A stretch of 64,000 nt of DNA from Candidatus Rokuibacteriota bacterium (GTDB lineage Bacteria; Methylomirabilota; Methylomirabilia; Rokubacteriales; CSP1-6), in contig JAUSJX010000155.1 of the NCBI GenBank assembly GCA_030647435.1, positions 1-64,000 of the forward strand. The letters are read 5' to 3'. Of this stretch, positions 15,362 through 24,013 are shown one piece after another. A program made the translations under genes and the position numbers. Below the pieces are notes generated by a model, which was not told the DNA's origin, did not search any database, and worked only from the letters and a program-made list of their open reading frames with translations. How positions within the stretch are numbered: position 1 is the first letter of the stretch; every line of letters begins with the position of its first letter.

Positions 15362-16339
15362 CTAGTAAAGCCAGCAGGCGACCTTGTGCCCGGGCTTCAC
15401 TTCCTTGATGACGGGATCCTTCTCGGTGCACACCGACTTCACGAAGGGGCAGCGCGGCGCGAAGCGGCAGCCCGGGGCGATCTCACCTCGGAGCGTGGGC
15501 ACCGTCCCCGGAATCGTCTCCAGCCGGCGCCGCTCCGTCGCGGCCAGGTCGATCCGCGGGATGGAGCGGAGCAGCCCCTGCGTGTAGGGGTGCAGCGGCT
15601 CCTTGAAGAGGTCCGCGACCGAGGCCTCCTCGGCCACCTTGGCCGCGTACATGACCACGACGCGCTGGGCGGTCTCGGCGATGACGCCCATGTCGTGGGT
15701 GATCAGCATGACCGCCATCTTGAGCTTGCTCTTGAGCTCGTTCAGTAGCTCGAGGATTTGAGCCTGGATCGTGACGTCCAGCGCCGTCGTGGGCTCGTCG
15801 GCGATGAGGAGCTTGGGGTTGCACGAGAGCGCCATGGCGATCATGATGCGCTGGCGCATGCCGCCCGAGAGCTGGTGCGGGTATTCCTTCACGCGGCGCT
15901 CGGCGTTGGGGATGTGCACGAGCTTCAGCATCTCGACCGTCTTGTCCATGGCCGCCCGCCTGCCCAGCCCCTCGTGGAGCCTCAAGGCCTCGGCGATCTG
16001 CTCGCCGCAGGTGAACACGGGATTGAGGGACGTCATGGGCTCCTGGAAGATCATCGAGATTTCTTTGCCGCGGATCTTCCGCATCTGGCGGGCGGGCAGG
16101 TCCACGAGGTTCGTGCCGTTGTAGAGGATCTCGCCCTCGATGATCTTGCCCGGGGGCGACGGGATCAGCTTCATGATGCTGAGCGCGGTCACGGACTTTC
16201 CGCAGCCGGACTCGCCCACGACCCCGAGGGTCTCTCCCTTCTCGATGTACAGGTCCACGCCGTCCACGGCGCGGACGATGCCCTCGTCGGTGAAGAAGTA
16301 CGTCTTGAGGTTCTTGACGTCCAGCAGGCGCTCGGCCAT
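15362..16339 (-). CDS. Oligopeptide/dipeptide ABC transporter ATP-binding protein (OppD/DppD type)
   Basis: The product is 325 residues with Walker A GESGCGKS at 42-49, [12 protein letters not shown], signature [10 protein letters not shown], Walker [13 protein letters not shown] and the C-terminal cysteine cluster ([15 protein letters not shown]). Together with the following OppF-type protein it forms the heterodimeric ATPase pair of a peptide-type importer. The upstream neighbour is a threonine aldolase, not a permease, which makes this an orphan ATPase pair. Confidence 0.93.
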   Translation of the reverse strand: MAERLLDVKNLKTYFFTDEGIVRAVDGVDLYIEKGETLGVVGESGCGKSVTALSIMKLIPSPPGKIIEGEILYNGTNLVDLPARQMRKIRGKEISMIFQEPMTSLNPVFTCGEQIAEALRLHEGLGRRAAMDKTVEMLKLVHIPNAERRVKEYPHQLSGGMRQRIMIAMALSCNPKLLIADEPTTALDVTIQAQILELLNELKSKLKMAVMLITHDMGVIAETAQRVVVMYAAKVAEEASVADLFKEPLHPYTQGLLRSIPRIDLAATERRRLETIPGTVPTLRGEIAPGCRFAPRCPFVKSVCTEKDPVIKEVKPGHKVACWLY

Positions 16340-16355
16340 ATCGTGTGGGCTCCCG

Positions 16356-17393
16356 TTACCAGGGCTTCGTGATCTCGCGGAACGCGTCGAGGGCGCGGTC
16401 GATGTCCTCCCGGTCCACGTCCTTGTGGGTCACGCATCGGATGGCGCCGGGCCCGATCTGGTGGATCTTGACCTTGCGGGCCAGGCAGCCGGCGGCGAGC
16501 TCGGCCGACCCGCCCTCTCGGTCCACCTGGAAGATGACGATGTTGGTCTGAACCTTGCCGGGGTCGAGCCGCACCCGCGGCATCCGGGCGAGGCCGCCTG
16601 CCAGCGCTCTCGCGTTGGCGTGGTCCTCAGCGAGCCGGTCCACCATGCTCTCGAGCGCGACTAATCCGGCCGCGGCGAGCACGCCCACCTGGCGCATCCC
16701 GCCGCCCAGCATCTTCCTCACACGGCGCGCGCGCGTCACGAACTCGCGCGAGCCGCAGACGAGAGAGCCGACCGGCGCCGCCAGGCCCTTGGACAGGCAG
16801 AAGGTGATCGAGTCGACGGGCCGCGCGAAGTCGGCGACCGGCCGGCCGAGCGCCACCGCGGCGTTGAAGATGCGCGCGCCGTCGAGATGCACCGGGACAC
16901 CGTGGGCACGCGCCGCCGCCGCGACGTCGGCGATCTCCTCGGGCGTGCAGCAGGTGCCGCCGTGACGGTTGTGCGTGTTCTCGAGGCAGACGAGCCCGGT
17001 CGCCGGGATATGGATGTTGCTCGGCCGCACGCTGTCGCGGACCTGGACGGCGGTGAGGAAGCCTCGCTCGGTCGCGATCGGCAGGGTCTGCACGCCGCCG
17101 AACACTGCGGCGCTCGCTCCCTCGTAGTTGAAGATGTGCGAAGCGCGGTCGAGGACGATCTCCTGGCCGTGGCGCGTCTGCGCGAGCACGGAGACCAGGT
17201 TGCCCTGGGTGCCGGAAGAGACGAAGAGCGCCGCCTCCTTGCCGGTGAGGCGAGCGGCCATCTCCTCGAGGCGCTGGACGGTCGGGTCCTCCTCCCACAC
17301 GTCGTCGCCGACCTCGGCGCGCGCCATGGCCTCGCGCATGGCCGGCGTCGGCAGCGTCAGCGTGTCGGAGCGGAGATCCACGATGTCGTGCAT
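16356..17393 (-). CDS. Low-specificity L-threonine aldolase
   Basis: PLP enzyme cleaving threonine or allo-threonine to glycine and acetaldehyde. The product is 345 residues; [18 protein letters not shown] at the start, the ENTHNRHGG loop, [10 protein letters not shown] for cofactor-ring contact and the Schiff-base lysine in [12 protein letters not shown] are all present. The ATG at 17391-17393 is two bases after the bamD stop, which decides the start over the longer frame and puts the gene in one transcript with bamD. Glycine produced here could feed the glycine cleavage operon elsewhere in the window, as inference. Confidence 0.92.
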   Translation of the reverse strand: MHDIVDLRSDTLTLPTPAMREAMARAEVGDDVWEEDPTVQRLEEMAARLTGKEAALFVSSGTQGNLVSVLAQTRHGQEIVLDRASHIFNYEGASAAVFGGVQTLPIATERGFLTAVQVRDSVRPSNIHIPATGLVCLENTHNRHGGTCCTPEEIADVAAAARAHGVPVHLDGARIFNAAVALGRPVADFARPVDSITFCLSKGLAAPVGSLVCGSREFVTRARRVRKMLGGGMRQVGVLAAAGLVALESMVDRLAEDHANARALAGGLARMPRVRLDPGKVQTNIVIFQVDREGGSAELAAGCLARKVKIHQIGPGAIRCVTHKDVDREDIDRALDAFREITKPW

Positions 17394-17395
17394 GG

Positions 17396-18205
17396 CTAGT
17401 TCGAGGCCGCCGTCCGCAGCCGCTGGCTCGCCCGGCGTCCCCACTCGGTGTAGCCGTACTCGTCGGCCAGCTTCCTGAACATCTGCTGCGCCTCCTCGGT
17501 CCGGCCCTCGCGCGCGTTGATGTCGGCCAGCCGGTAGAGCGCCTCCGGGACGATCAGGCTGCGCGGATAGTCCTTGAGGACGCCCTCGAGCCGCTGGCGC
17601 GCGGCGACGGGGTTGTTCTCGTTCTCGAGGTAGTACGCCGCCACCCAGAGCTCCTTCTGGGCGATGCGGCCGCGGCAGATGTCGATCTTGGCCAGGGCAT
17701 CGGAGGCGTAGCGGCTGTCGGGGTACTCGCGCACCAGCTTCCTGAACTGCTCCATCGCCCTGACCGTCAGGCCCTGGTCCTGCTCGACGGGCTTCATCTG
17801 GTCGTAGTAGCTCATCGCCAGGCGGAACTGGACGAGGTCGGAGATCTCGTGGCGCGGGTAGAACGACATGAAGCTCTCGAACTCCTTGATCGCCTTGTCG
17901 AACGTGCCCTCGCGAAAGTAGGTTTCGCCGATGAGGAAGCGCGCCCGCGCAGCGTAGTTCGACTGCGGATGGCGCTCGACGATCTTCTGGAAATTGGCCC
18001 GCGCCGCCACGTAGTTTTTCTTGTTCATCTCCTGCTCGCCCGCCTGGTAGAGGTCGCCGGCGGGCAGGAGCGCCTGGGGCTTCTGGCGGAACATGTCCTC
18101 GATCGTCGCGCAGCCGCCCAGGCCCACCGCGAGGGCGAGCGCGCAGGGCACCGCGGCACGGCGGATCGATCCAGAAATGCGCGTCAAGAGGGGGTTCTGT
18201 GCCAA
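17396..18205 (-). CDS. bamD: Outer membrane assembly lipoprotein BamD
   Basis: Component of the BAM complex that inserts beta-barrel proteins into the outer membrane. The product is 269 residues with a lipoprotein signal ending in LGGC (Cys32) and tetratricopeptide repeats through the rest: YQAGEQEMNKKNYVAARANF, YAARARFLIGETYFREGTFD, ISDLVQFRLAMSYYDQ, EALYRLADINAREGRTEEAQ. The initiation codon appears to be TTG at 18203-18205, which gives a normal signal peptide. Evidence that the organism has an outer membrane. Confidence 0.9.
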   Translation of the reverse strand: MAQNPLLTRISGSIRRAAVPCALALAVGLGGCATIEDMFRQKPQALLPAGDLYQAGEQEMNKKNYVAARANFQKIVERHPQSNYAARARFLIGETYFREGTFDKAIKEFESFMSFYPRHEISDLVQFRLAMSYYDQMKPVEQDQGLTVRAMEQFRKLVREYPDSRYASDALAKIDICRGRIAQKELWVAAYYLENENNPVAARQRLEGVLKDYPRSLIVPEALYRLADINAREGRTEEAQQMFRKLADEYGYTEWGRRASQRLRTAASN

Positions 18206-18229
18206 GAGATTCAGTCCAATTGGGCCCCA

Positions 18230-18258
18230 GTTTTACGGGCAGAGTCCGCCAAAGTCAA
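18230..18258 (-). promoter_or_regulatory. Putative sigma70 promoter of bamD
   Basis: Minus-strand TTGACT (18253-18258) and TAAAAC (18230-18235) with a 17-base spacer. The predicted start near 18223 gives a leader of about 18 bases before the TTG start of bamD. Its -35 box is only five bases from the -35 box of the divergent promoter at 18264-18292. Confidence 0.5.
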
Positions 18259-18263
18259 GGACG

Positions 18264-18292
18264 TTGACAGGGTCCGGGGCCGCCGGTATCAT
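18264..18292 (+). promoter_or_regulatory. Putative promoter of the LarA-like gene, leaderless type
   Basis: TTGACA (18264-18269), 17-base spacer, TATCAT (18287-18292, 5/6). The expected transcription start, six to seven bases further, coincides with the ATG at 18299. No ribosome-binding site precedes that ATG, consistent with a leaderless mRNA. Confidence 0.65.
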
Positions 18293-18298
18293 CCCGCC

Positions 18299-19549
18299 AT
18301 GCCGCTGCCCAGGATGTACAGGGTGAGGCAGTCCTTCCACCGCCAGCGCTTGGCCGACATCCCCGCCGGGGTGCGGACTGCCATGGCCGAGGCCCGGCTG
18401 CCCGTCAAGCGCGGAGACACCGTGGCTGTCGGTGCCGGCAGCCGCGGCATCGCCAACATCGCGGTCATCGTCCGGGCCGTGGTGGACCATCTGAAGGGGC
18501 TCGGCGCGAAGCCTTTCGTCTTCCCCGCCATGGGCAGCCACGGCGGCGCCACGGCGGAGGGGCAGCTCGAGATCCTGGCGCACTACGGCATCACGGAGGC
18601 GACCATGGGCTGCCCGCTCAGGGCCAGCATGGACGTCGTCCAGGCCGGCCTGGCCCTCGGCCTGCCCGTCTGGTGCGACAGGATCGCCTCCGAGGCCGAT
18701 TGGATCGGCGTCGTCAACCGCGTCAAGCCGCACACGGACTTCAAGGGCTCAATCGAGTCGGGGCTCTTCAAGATGATGACGATCGGGCTCGGCAAGTACC
18801 ACGGCGCGACCCAGTACCATCGGGCCAACGTCAACCACGGCTACGAGACGGTCATCACCGCCGTGGGGCGCGAAATGCTCGCCAAGGCGCGGATCGGTTT
18901 CGGTCTGGGCATCGTCGAGAACGGCTACGACGAGACGGCCAAGGTCGAGGCCTTCAACGCCGAAGACCTCGAGGCGGGCGAGCGGCGCCTGCTCAAGGAA
19001 GCCCGCGAGTGGATGGCGCGGCTGCCGTTCTCGCCGATCGACGTGCTCGTGGTGGAGGAGATCGGCAAGAATATCTCCGGCGCCGGTATGGACACCAACA
19101 TCATCGGGCGCCCGTCGAACCCCCACGAGCCTTTCCCGAACGACCCGAAGATCCTCTGGATCGTCGCGCTCGATCTGACGGAAGACAGCGGCGGCAACGC
19201 CACCGGCATCGGCAACGCGGACTTCACCACGCGGCGGCTGGCGGACAAGATCGACTGGAAGAAGACCGCCATCAACTGCCTGACGGCCTGCGCCCCCAAC
19301 GGCGCCAAGCTCCCGCTCACGTTCGACTCGGACCTCCAAGCCGTGGACAGCGCGCTCAACTGCATCGGCCTGACCAAGCCCGAGCAGGCGCGGGTCATTC
19401 GGATCAAAAACACGCTCATGATCGGGGAGATCGAGTGCTCCGAGGCCTACCTCCCCGACATCAAGAAGCGCCCCGACCTCGAGGTCGTGGGCGAGGCGGG
19501 CCCGCTCGGCTTCGACGCCGCGGGTCGAATCATTCCGCTCGGTCACTGA
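18299..19549 (+). CDS. LarA-like protein (DUF2088, nickel-pincer racemase superfamily)
   Basis: The product is 416 residues from the ATG at 18299. The N-terminal domain has VAVGAGSRGIANI and the superfamily loop AMGSHGGATAEGQ with H81, corresponding to the catalytic region of LarA-type alpha-hydroxyacid racemases or epimerases. GVVNRVKPHTDFKGSIESG and KTAINCLTACAPNGAKLPL are further conserved-looking segments. No larB/C/E genes for the nickel-pincer cofactor are in the window. The TAXI-TRAP transporter begins 28 bases downstream, so the protein may act on the imported hydroxyacid; that substrate link is inference. The frame is open further upstream but crosses the promoter. Confidence 0.8.
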   Translation: MPLPRMYRVRQSFHRQRLADIPAGVRTAMAEARLPVKRGDTVAVGAGSRGIANIAVIVRAVVDHLKGLGAKPFVFPAMGSHGGATAEGQLEILAHYGITEATMGCPLRASMDVVQAGLALGLPVWCDRIASEADWIGVVNRVKPHTDFKGSIESGLFKMMTIGLGKYHGATQYHRANVNHGYETVITAVGREMLAKARIGFGLGIVENGYDETAKVEAFNAEDLEAGERRLLKEAREWMARLPFSPIDVLVVEEIGKNISGAGMDTNIIGRPSNPHEPFPNDPKILWIVALDLTEDSGGNATGIGNADFTTRRLADKIDWKKTAINCLTACAPNGAKLPLTFDSDLQAVDSALNCIGLTKPEQARVIRIKNTLMIGEIECSEAYLPDIKKRPDLEVVGEAGPLGFDAAGRIIPLGH

Positions 19550-19577
19550 AAATCAAACCCTTGGGGAGGTCCAGGAC

Positions 19578-20558
19578 ATGACACCATTTCTCGCTCGCAG
19601 TGTGGTGATGGTAGCGGCGGCGCTCCTCGCGGGCGCCTGCATCGCGGCCCCCGCCGCCGCCCAGCAGAAGGCGAGCCTCGTCTTCTCGGCCGGCCCCACG
19701 GGCGGCAGCTGGACCCCGATGGCCGCGGCCACAGCCGACGTGATCAAGAGGAAGTTCCCCGAGCTGGACGTGCAGGTCGAGCCGGGCGCGGCCCTGGTCA
19801 ACATGGAGAAGATCCGCAACGACAAGGCCGACCTCGGCTGGTCCATGACGACCGTGCTGGCCGACGCGCGGGCAGGCACCAACACCTGGAAGGGCAAGCA
19901 GACCGACAAGCCTCTCCTTGTAGCGAACTACTACCCGAACGTCTGGCAGCTCGTGGTGCCCCAGGACTCCGACGTCAGGAAGCTTGCCGATCTCAAGGGC
20001 AAGGCCGTGGCGCTGCCCCCGCGGGGTAACACCAGCCTGGCCGAGGGCTGGGAGCTGCTGCTCAAGGTGAGCGGCATGAAGCTCGACGATCTGGGCACGA
20101 AGAGCTTCGGGTCCATCTCGGAGAACGTCGAGCTCATCAAGAACCGCCAGGCCGTGGCCATGGGGTGGTACACCGTGGTGCCCGCCAGCTTCGTCCTGGA
20201 CCTGGGTTCGTCGCGCAAGCTCCGCATGGTGCCGGTGTCCGAGGACGTCATCGCCAAGATGCGCCAGTTGAATTCCGGGTTCGTCCGGCACGTGGTCCCG
20301 AAGGGGGTGTACGCGGCCTACGGGATCGACGAGGACGTGGTCACCATCCAGGCCCCCACGATCCTCATCGCCTCGTCCAAGACGCCGGCCGACGTGATCT
20401 ACAAGGTCACCAAGGCCATCGTCGAAGGGCGGGAGAGCTTCGGCAACGTGGCCGCGGCGATGAAGGGCGTGACGGCCAAGGACATGGCGCAGAACTTCGG
20501 TCTGCCCCATCACCCGGGCGCGGAGAAGTATTACAAGGAGGCGGGTCTCCTGAAGTAG
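19578..20558 (+). CDS. TAXI family TRAP transporter solute-binding protein
   Basis: Periplasmic binding protein, 326 residues, with a signal peptide (VVMVAAALLAGACIAAPAAA) and the TAXI-family opening LVFSAGPTGGSWTPMAAAT. The ribosome site GGGGAGG lies about 10 bases before the ATG at 19578. Later segments MEKIRNDKADLGWSMTTV and AVALPPRGNTSLAEGWELL fit the bilobed fold. It is followed, after 8 bases, by the fused 4TM/12TM permease, completing a tripartite TAXI-TRAP importer. Ligand unknown; glutamate-like or keto/hydroxy acids are common for the family. Confidence 0.92.
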   Translation: MTPFLARSVVMVAAALLAGACIAAPAAAQQKASLVFSAGPTGGSWTPMAAATADVIKRKFPELDVQVEPGAALVNMEKIRNDKADLGWSMTTVLADARAGTNTWKGKQTDKPLLVANYYPNVWQLVVPQDSDVRKLADLKGKAVALPPRGNTSLAEGWELLLKVSGMKLDDLGTKSFGSISENVELIKNRQAVAMGWYTVVPASFVLDLGSSRKLRMVPVSEDVIAKMRQLNSGFVRHVVPKGVYAAYGIDEDVVTIQAPTILIASSKTPADVIYKVTKAIVEGRESFGNVAAAMKGVTAKDMAQNFGLPHHPGAEKYYKEAGLLK

Positions 20559-20566
20559 TCGCGGCC

Positions 20567-22456
20567 GTGCGCAAGCTCGTCGGCTACAGCGGGCTGGTCG
20601 TAGGCGTGGTGGCGGTCGTCATGTCCGTCTACCACGTCTACGCCCGCCTCACGACCGCGGCGCCCGACAGCCTGGTCCTCCGCATCATCACGCTGGCCTT
20701 CAGCCTGGTCCTGGCTTTCCTGCTCTTCCCGAGGCGGAGCGGCGCGACGCGGGACCGGATCCCGTGGACCGACCTCGCGCTCGCCGCGGCCTCGCTGGCC
20801 AGCGTCGGCTACCTGTTAGTCCGCTACGACTACATCACGATGCGCATGCCCACCGCCGACTCCCTCAGCGCGGCCGACATGGAGGTCGCCGGGCTCGGCA
20901 CGCTGCTGGTCCTCGAAGCGACCCGGCGGGCCATCGGGGCCGCCCTGCCCATCGTGGCCCTCTGCTTCATCGCCTACGGCCTGGGCGGTCCCTGGTTCCC
21001 CGGCGGCCTGCGCCACCGCGGGCTCTCGCTCGAGATCCTGCTCGACCAGACCTACTTCACGACCGAGGGGATCTTCGGGATCGCCCTCGGCGTCGCCGGC
21101 TCCTACGTCATTCTCTTCGTCATCTTCGGCGCCTTCCTGGAGAAGTCGGGCGCCGGCCAGTTCTTCATGAACTTCGCCAACGCAATCGCCGGCGGCCAGC
21201 GCGGGGGGCCGGGGAAGGTCTCGGTCGTGTCCTCCAGCCTCTTCGGGACCATCTCGGGCTCCGCCGTGGCCAACGTGATGGTCGACGGCTGGCTGACCAT
21301 CCCGATGATGAAGCGGACCGGGTTCAAGCCCGAGGCGGCGGCGGCGATCGAAGCGGTCGCCTCGACGGGCGGCCAGATCATGCCGCCGATCATGGGCGCG
21401 GCCTCCTTCGTCATGGCCGAGTTCATGGGCGTGCCGTACTCGCACGTGATGCTGGCGGCGCTCATCCCGGCACTGTTCTACTACGGCGCGCTCTTCGCCG
21501 CGATCCACTTCAACGCCATCCGCGGCGGCCTGCGGGGCATCCCCAAGGCGGAACTGCCCGATCTCCGCCAGATCATGTGGCGGCAGGGCCACCTCTTCCT
21601 CCCGCTCCTGGTCATCTTCTTCCTGCTGGTGCAGGGCTACACGGCGACCTACGCGGCCATCATGTCCACGGCAGTGGTCTGGGCGCTGTCCTGGCTGCGG
21701 CGGGAGACCCGCGTGGGGCTGCGGGGGGCGGTGGAGGCGCTGCGGGACGGCGCCCTACAGACCGTGCCCGTGGCCATGGCCACGGCCTCCGCCGGCATCG
21801 TCATCGGCGTGATCCTCCAGACCGGGCTGGCCATCCGCTTCACGAGCTTCCTGGTGGCGGTGGCGGGTGAGGCGCTGATCGTCGCGCTCGTGATCACGAT
21901 GCTGGCCGCCATCACCCTCGGCATGGGGATGCCCACCACGCCCGCCTACATCATGCTGGCCGCGCTCCTGATCCCCGCAGTCATCAAGCTCGGGGTCGCC
22001 CCCATGGCCGCCCACATGTTCGCGTTCTACTTCGCGTGCCTGTCGGCCGTCACCCCGCCCGTCGCCCTCGCCGTCTACGCGGCGGCGTCGATCAGCAAGG
22101 GCAGTCTGTGGGGCGCGGGGCTCCAGGCGGTCAAGTTCGCTGCGGCCGGCTTCATCGTGCCGTTTTTCTTCGTGTACTCGCCGGCGCTGCTCTTCGAGGG
22201 GCCGTGGACCGGCATCGCGGTAGCCGTGGCCACGGGGACCATCGGCGTGGTGGCGCTTGCCGCCGGACTAGAAGGCTACTTCATCCGACCGGCGACCTGG
22301 GTCGAGCGCGCGCTCTTCGTCGGAGCTGCGCTCCTGCTCATCTACCCGGGGGTCCTGACCGACGGTGGCGGCCTGGTTCTGCTGGGGGTGGGCCTGGGCC
22401 TCCAGAAATTGCGGCCCCCGGTGGTCATCCCGGTGCGAGTGGTCGCGCCCTCGTGA
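20567..22456 (+). CDS. TRAP transporter fused permease (4TM/12TM)
   Basis: The product is 629 residues from a GTG at 20567 (RKLVGYSGLVVGVV). The N-terminal four-helix part is followed by a DctM-like domain: GPGKVSVVSSSLFGTISGSA and ASTGGQIMPPIMGAASFVM are the duplicated signature regions, and TLGMGMPTTPAYIML lies in the second half. It transports the ligand presented by the TAXI protein using an ion gradient. The stop codon overlaps a 30-codon frame (GTGA) that probably encodes a tiny membrane protein. Confidence 0.93.
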   Translation: MRKLVGYSGLVVGVVAVVMSVYHVYARLTTAAPDSLVLRIITLAFSLVLAFLLFPRRSGATRDRIPWTDLALAAASLASVGYLLVRYDYITMRMPTADSLSAADMEVAGLGTLLVLEATRRAIGAALPIVALCFIAYGLGGPWFPGGLRHRGLSLEILLDQTYFTTEGIFGIALGVAGSYVILFVIFGAFLEKSGAGQFFMNFANAIAGGQRGGPGKVSVVSSSLFGTISGSAVANVMVDGWLTIPMMKRTGFKPEAAAAIEAVASTGGQIMPPIMGAASFVMAEFMGVPYSHVMLAALIPALFYYGALFAAIHFNAIRGGLRGIPKAELPDLRQIMWRQGHLFLPLLVIFFLLVQGYTATYAAIMSTAVVWALSWLRRETRVGLRGAVEALRDGALQTVPVAMATASAGIVIGVILQTGLAIRFTSFLVAVAGEALIVALVITMLAAITLGMGMPTTPAYIMLAALLIPAVIKLGVAPMAAHMFAFYFACLSAVTPPVALAVYAAASISKGSLWGAGLQAVKFAAAGFIVPFFFVYSPALLFEGPWTGIAVAVATGTIGVVALAAGLEGYFIRPATWVERALFVGAALLLIYPGVLTDGGGLVLLGVGLGLQKLRPPVVIPVRVVAPS

Positions 22457-22545
22457 GCCGCGCCGCCCTGGCCGCACTGACGCTGATCGCCCTCGCGCTG
22501 ATCGCTGGGACGATCGCCTACGGGGTCTTCCGGCTCTACGCCTAA
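22453..22545 (+). CDS. 30-residue single-helix membrane protein
   Basis: A GTG at 22453 overlaps the permease stop (GTGA). The short product has a basic N-terminus (SRAALAAL), one hydrophobic helix (LIALALIAGTIAYGVF) and ends RLYA. Size, coupling and composition suggest a small accessory membrane subunit of the TRAP transporter. It is too short for automatic detection, and translation is not proven; the frame could also be chance. Confidence 0.45.
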   Translation: MSRAALAALTLIALALIAGTIAYGVFRLYA

Positions 22546-22559
22546 TGCCGCGGGGCGTC

Positions 22560-22589
22560 TTGACAGCCCCCCGCTCCCCGGCATAGAGT
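22560..22589 (+). promoter_or_regulatory. Putative sigma70 promoter of the sugar-type ABC operon
   Basis: TTGACA (22560-22565), 18-base spacer, TAGAGT (22584-22589, 4/6). The predicted start near 22596 gives a leader of about 57 bases containing the strong site GAGGAGGAGGAA just before the ATG at 22653. Confidence 0.5.
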
Positions 22590-22652
22590 CCCCCACCATT
22601 TCCTGACCGGGTCCCTGTTCCGACGGCTTTCAACCATGAGGAGGAGGAACCT

Positions 22653-23930
22653 ATGGGTTCTGTCAACCGCCGCGAGTTCCTGACCGCTACGGGCGCCGGC
22701 CTGGCCGGCATCCTTGCCGCTGGGGTGCCGCCCGCGCGCGCCCAGCAGCGGGAGATTTCCTATCTCTGCTGGAACAACTTCGCCCCGGCGTCCGACAAGA
22801 AGCTGGCCGAGATCGGCCAGCGCTTCACCAAGGACACGGGCGTCAAGCTGAAGATCGACCATGTCTCGCACATGGGTCCGCAGCAGTCCAAGTACGCCTC
22901 GGAGGTGCAGACCCAGGCCGGCCACGACCTCGTCGAGATGCGGATGCATTTCCCGTGGCTCTACGAGCCCCAGCTGGTCGATGTCTCGGACGTCGTGGCG
23001 GAGCTCGAGAAGAAGTACGGCAAGGCGCTCTCCTCCGCGTACGAGGGGGGCCATGTGAAGGGCGTCTGGCGCGCCGTGCCCCAGTATCACACCATGTTCG
23101 TCCCCACCTACCGGGAGGACCTCTTCAAGAAGGCGAGCCTCAAGGTGCCGGACACCTGGGAGGAGCTCTATACCGTCGGCAAGGAGCTCAAGAAGATGGG
23201 GAACCCGGTCGGCATCCCCATCAGCCAGAACTACGATTCCATTTCTACTGCCAGCCCGGTCCTCTGGTCCTTCGGGGGCATGGAGGTAGACAAGGACGGC
23301 AAGACGGTTCGCATCAACTCGCCGGCCACGGTGCAGACGATCGAGTGGTACAAGAAGATGTACCGCGACTGCATGGAGCCCGAAGTGCTCTCGTGGTCGG
23401 ACTCCAGCAACAACGAGTCGATCCAGCAGGGCAAGGCGGGCTGGGTCCACAATCCGCTCAGCGCCTACATCGTGGCGCGAAACCGCAAGCTCGTCACGAC
23501 CGATGGAATGAACCACCACCGGAGCCTCACCGGCCCGCACGGTCGCCACGAGACCGACGTCCCGCGCCACATCGCCATCTGGAAATTCTCCAAGAACATC
23601 GAGCCGGCCAAGGAGTGGATCCGTTACCTGCTCGGCAAGCGTGAAGTCTACGACGAGTACATCATGTCCGGGGACGCGTTCAACTTGCCCGTCTACGACA
23701 AGCTCCAGGACCACCCGGTGCTCAAGACCGACCCCAAGTATGCCGCCCTCAAGGGCGAGGGGATCCAGTACCACACCTACGGCTGGCCCGCGCCGCCTTC
23801 GGACAAGGTCCAGCTCATCACCAACACCTACTTGCTGCCCAACATGATCGCCAAGGCGGTGACGGGCACGTCGACGAAGGACTCGATCGCCTGGGCCGAG
23901 ACCGAGATGAAGAAGATTCTTGCCGGGTGA
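22653..23930 (+). CDS. ABC transporter substrate-binding protein (family 1, Tat-exported)
   Basis: Extracytoplasmic binding protein, 425 residues. The N-terminus NRREFLTATGAGLAG is a twin-arginine signal, with cleavage near PPARAQQ at about residue 32. The mature protein has the family-1 (maltose/glycerol-3-phosphate type) layout, for example LAEIGQRFTKDTGVKLKID, VPQYHTMFVPTYREDLF, TWEELYTVGKELKK and GKAGWVHNPLS. The two permeases downstream complete the membrane part. Tat export suggests folding before secretion. The ligand is not predictable; carbohydrates and polyols are usual. Confidence 0.9.
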   Translation: MGSVNRREFLTATGAGLAGILAAGVPPARAQQREISYLCWNNFAPASDKKLAEIGQRFTKDTGVKLKIDHVSHMGPQQSKYASEVQTQAGHDLVEMRMHFPWLYEPQLVDVSDVVAELEKKYGKALSSAYEGGHVKGVWRAVPQYHTMFVPTYREDLFKKASLKVPDTWEELYTVGKELKKMGNPVGIPISQNYDSISTASPVLWSFGGMEVDKDGKTVRINSPATVQTIEWYKKMYRDCMEPEVLSWSDSSNNESIQQGKAGWVHNPLSAYIVARNRKLVTTDGMNHHRSLTGPHGRHETDVPRHIAIWKFSKNIEPAKEWIRYLLGKREVYDEYIMSGDAFNLPVYDKLQDHPVLKTDPKYAALKGEGIQYHTYGWPAPPSDKVQLITNTYLLPNMIAKAVTGTSTKDSIAWAETEMKKILAG

Positions 23931-24013
23931 GCCGCAGCCCGTTGGGGGAACCGCAGCCGCAGGCGAGGCGACCACGAGAACAACGAGGCGAACAAATATG
24001 GTAATCGGCTAGC

